NCBI GenBank assembly: GCA_023251285.1
Contig: JAHEZB010000046.1
Location: 1-7,625, forward strand
DNA length: 7,625 nucleotides
Reading direction: 5' to 3'
DNA from: Chitinophagaceae bacterium
GTDB taxonomy: Bacteria > Bacteroidota > Bacteroidia > Chitinophagales > Chitinophagaceae
Positions 5,547-7,625 of the stretch are shown one piece after another. The notes under the pieces are model-generated. The model was not told where the DNA came from and made no database searches. It was given only the letters and a program-made list of their open reading frames with translations. How positions within the stretch are numbered: position 1 is the stretch's first letter; every line of letters starts with the position of its first letter. The position numbers and the translations under genes were made by a program.

Positions 5547-7259
5547 ATGGGAAATATTAATTCAAAAGGGATTAATCAAAACACTTACGATGCCATTGTG
5601 ATTGGCTCCGGAATTAGCGGTGGTTGGGCTGCAAAAGAGTTGTGTGAAAAGGGATTAAAAACACTCGTTTTGGAAAGGGGCAGAAATGTGAAGCACCTTG
5701 TAGATTACCCAACAATGGCGAAAGATCCATGGGATTTCCCCCACAGAAACGATCTGACTTTAAAAATGAAAGAAGACAATCCGATCGTGTCCAAATGCTA
5801 TGCATTCAGGGAAGATGCGATGCATTTTTTTGTAAAAGACAAAGAGCATCCGTATGTGCAGCAAAAACCTTTTGATTGGATTCGTGGCTACCAGGTTGGC
5901 GGAAAATCGTTGATTTGGGCACGCCAAACCCAGCGTTGGAGCAAATATGATTTTGAAGGTCCTGCCAGAGACGGTTTTGCAGTTGACTGGCCGATCAGGT
6001 ACGAAGATATTGCTCCCTGGTACAGCCATGTGGAAAAGTTCGTAGGTATCAGTGGCAACAAAGATGGGCTGGACACGTTGCCTGATGGAGAATTTTTGCC
6101 GCCATGGGAAATGAATCAGGCAGAAAAAATGCTACAAAAACGGATCATGGGCAACTATAAGGATCGCAATGTAATCATCGGTCGCTGTGCTCATCTCACG
6201 CAGCCCAAAGAAATTCATCTTCAGCAAAACAGGGGAAAATGCGAAGCCAGAAATTTATGCCAGCGTGGATGCCCGTTTGGTGGTTATTTTAGTTCTAATT
6301 CTTCCACATTACCCTGGGCAGCCAAAACAGGAAACCTTACTGTACAGCCTGATTCGGTTGTTCATTCAATTATTTATGATGGGAAGAAAAACAAGGCCAC
6401 AGGAGTAAGAGTCATTGATGCGCATTCAAAAAAGATTACAGAATATTTTGCAAAGATCGTTTTTGTAAATGCCGCCGCATTGAATACCAATCTCATTTTA
6501 TTAAATTCAGTTTCCACGCGTTTCCCAAACGGATTAGGGAATGACAATGGGTTATTAGGAAAATACGTTGCCTTTCAAAATTACCGTGGTACGCTGTCGG
6601 CAAATATTGACGGATTCCTCGATTCTTATTATTATGGCCGTCGCCCTTGTGCTGTGATGATGCCTAATTTTAGAAATGTGCACAAGCAGGAAACTGATTT
6701 TCTGCGTGGCTACATGGTATTTTTTAGCGCGTATCGCTCGAGAGGACATTTTGCCGGAGCTGAACAAATGGGAGAAGCGTTTAAAGAAGCACAAACACAG
6801 CCGGGAAACTGGCATGTTTCCATGATGATGCAGGGAGAAACGATTCCGAAAGAAACCAATCAGGTAAGTTTGAGCAAAGACCAAAAAGATCAGTGGGGAA
6901 TGCCATTATTGTCCATTTCAGTGGATTATGACGACAATGATGAAAAGTCGCTAAAAGATTTTCTAACTCAGGGTGCTGAAATGCTGGAGAAATCAGGATG
7001 TAAAAATATTAATACAAACGATAGTAAGCAGGCACCTGGTTTAGATATTCATGAAGTAGGCGGAGTAAGAATGGGTAAAGATCCGAAAACCTCCCTTCTA
7101 AACAAATGGAACCAGTTGCATGCCTGCCCCAACGTGTTTATTACAGACGGTGCGTGTATGACTTCTACAGGTACTCAAAATCCATCGATCACTTTTATGG
7201 CTTTGACTGCGCGCGCTGCAAACTATGCAGTAGAAGAGTTGAAAAAAGGAAATCTATAA
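5547..7259 (+). CDS. GMC-family FAD-dependent sugar/alcohol dehydrogenase, large subunit, with probable Fe-S motif
   Basis: This 570-residue protein begins with an FAD-binding Rossmann fold: YDAIVIGSGISGGWAAKEL (14-32) and LVLERG (40-45). GYQVGGKSLIWARQTQRW (114-131) is the GMC loop that contacts the flavin. The C-terminal block has IHEVGGVRMGKDP (501-513), with H502 as the likely catalytic base. Then come VFITDGACM and TGTQNPSITFMALTARAANYAVEEL (541-565), with N545 as the second conserved active-site residue. KCEARNLCQRGCPFGGYFSS (231-250) places three cysteines as C-x5-C-x3-C (232, 238, 242). As I recall, the same spacing binds a [3Fe-4S] cluster in bacterial FAD-glucose dehydrogenase. No signal peptide is present; it would be exported folded with the upstream Tat-signal subunit. 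No cytochrome c subunit is seen here, so the electron acceptor is unknown. A sugar or sugar acid is the probable substrate. Confidence 0.9.
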   Translation: MGNINSKGINQNTYDAIVIGSGISGGWAAKELCEKGLKTLVLERGRNVKHLVDYPTMAKDPWDFPHRNDLTLKMKEDNPIVSKCYAFREDAMHFFVKDKEHPYVQQKPFDWIRGYQVGGKSLIWARQTQRWSKYDFEGPARDGFAVDWPIRYEDIAPWYSHVEKFVGISGNKDGLDTLPDGEFLPPWEMNQAEKMLQKRIMGNYKDRNVIIGRCAHLTQPKEIHLQQNRGKCEARNLCQRGCPFGGYFSSNSSTLPWAAKTGNLTVQPDSVVHSIIYDGKKNKATGVRVIDAHSKKITEYFAKIVFVNAAALNTNLILLNSVSTRFPNGLGNDNGLLGKYVAFQNYRGTLSANIDGFLDSYYYGRRPCAVMMPNFRNVHKQETDFLRGYMVFFSAYRSRGHFAGAEQMGEAFKEAQTQPGNWHVSMMMQGETIPKETNQVSLSKDQKDQWGMPLLSISVDYDDNDEKSLKDFLTQGAEMLEKSGCKNINTNDSKQAPGLDIHEVGGVRMGKDPKTSLLNKWNQLHACPNVFITDGACMTSTGTQNPSITFMALTARAANYAVEELKKGNL

Positions 7260-7325
7260 AGAATATAAAGCTATTCTAACTGTAAATTTCGGATTGATCA
7301 GATAATGGTCTTTAAAAAAATAGTT

Positions 7326-7625
7326 ATGAAAAATGAAAAGAATGACATACGGGTATTGATCATTGGTTGCGGAAACATGGGAACGTCTCATGCGTTGGCT
7401 TATCATACTTTGCCTGGTTTTAAAATTTGTGGCATCGTATCAAGGGGAAATAGTAAACATAAGTTGAATGATAAATTGGGTGGTGGTTTCCCTGTGTTTG
7501 ATGATGTGGATGAAGCATTGAAGGAAACTATGCCGGACGCAGTTTGCATTTCCACTTATCCCGATACCCACGAGAGTATTGCGATTAAGGCGTTGGAACA
7601 TGGATGCGATGTGTTCATTGAAAAG
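7326..7625 (+). CDS. Gfo/Idh/MocA-family NAD(P)-dependent oxidoreductase, N-terminal part (gene continues beyond the right edge)
   Basis: The first 100 residues form a Rossmann nucleotide-binding domain. IRVLIIGCGNMGTSHALAYHTLPGF (8-32) carries the GxGxxG loop, and ICGIVSRG (34-41) is the second strand, where Ser rather than Asp follows the strand. DAVCISTYPDTHESIAIKALEHGCDVFIEK (71-100) has the T/P..H motif and ends in the EK of the family's EKP signature. Enzymes of this family oxidise, reduce or rearrange sugars and inositols in the cytoplasm; the substrate-binding C-terminal half is missing, so specificity is open. The ATG lies 66 nt after the GMC dehydrogenase stop with no terminator between them, so the gene is probably in the same transcript and may act on related sugars. 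Confidence 0.88.
   Translation, partial: MKNEKNDIRVLIIGCGNMGTSHALAYHTLPGFKICGIVSRGNSKHKLNDKLGGGFPVFDDVDEALKETMPDAVCISTYPDTHESIAIKALEHGCDVFIEK

Overview
The window looks like a chromosomal stretch of a Bacteroidota bacterium, probably Chitinophagaceae or a close relative. This is an inference from four things: AT-rich intergenic DNA, A-rich leaders without Shine-Dalgarno sequences, promoters of the TTTG / TAnnTTTG type, and the gene families present. TGA is used as a normal stop by at least two intact genes, so the standard code applies. I see no CRISPR array, insertion sequence, tRNA or rRNA, and no defence system or other clearly novel machinery.

Layout. (1) Positions 1-1355, minus strand: a MurG-like/GT28-type glycosyltransferase, followed in the same frame after two codons by the N-terminal part of an EamA-type transporter that runs off the left edge. 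(2) Positions 1484-1867, plus strand: a 41-residue lipoprotein and an 81-residue protein of unknown function, 12 nt apart. (3) Positions 1873-2907, minus strand: the beta subunit of a 2-oxoacid (probably 2-oxoglutarate):ferredoxin oxidoreductase. Its reading frame is complete except for one in-frame TGA at a position that should be Gly. It has its own promoter and no alpha subunit next to it. (4) Positions 3083-4749, plus strand: a complete methionine-control unit made of promoter, SAM-I riboswitch, intrinsic terminator, homoserine dehydrogenase and a second terminator. (5) Positions 4823-7625, plus strand: a Tat-signal small subunit (gluconate 2-dehydrogenase subunit 3 family), a large GMC flavoprotein dehydrogenase with a cysteine motif that fits an iron-sulfur cluster, and the start of a Gfo/Idh/MocA oxidoreductase cut by the right edge.

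How they work together. The riboswitch unit would shut off homoserine (hence methionine) synthesis when S-adenosylmethionine is plentiful. The last three genes look like one sugar-oxidation unit: the small subunit would carry the folded, cofactor-loaded flavoprotein through the Tat system, and the NAD(P)-dependent enzyme may act on the same class of sugar or keto-sugar. The two observations most worth a second look are the nonsense codon in the orphan korB and the Fe-S/Tat-hitchhiker reading of the GMC dehydrogenase.
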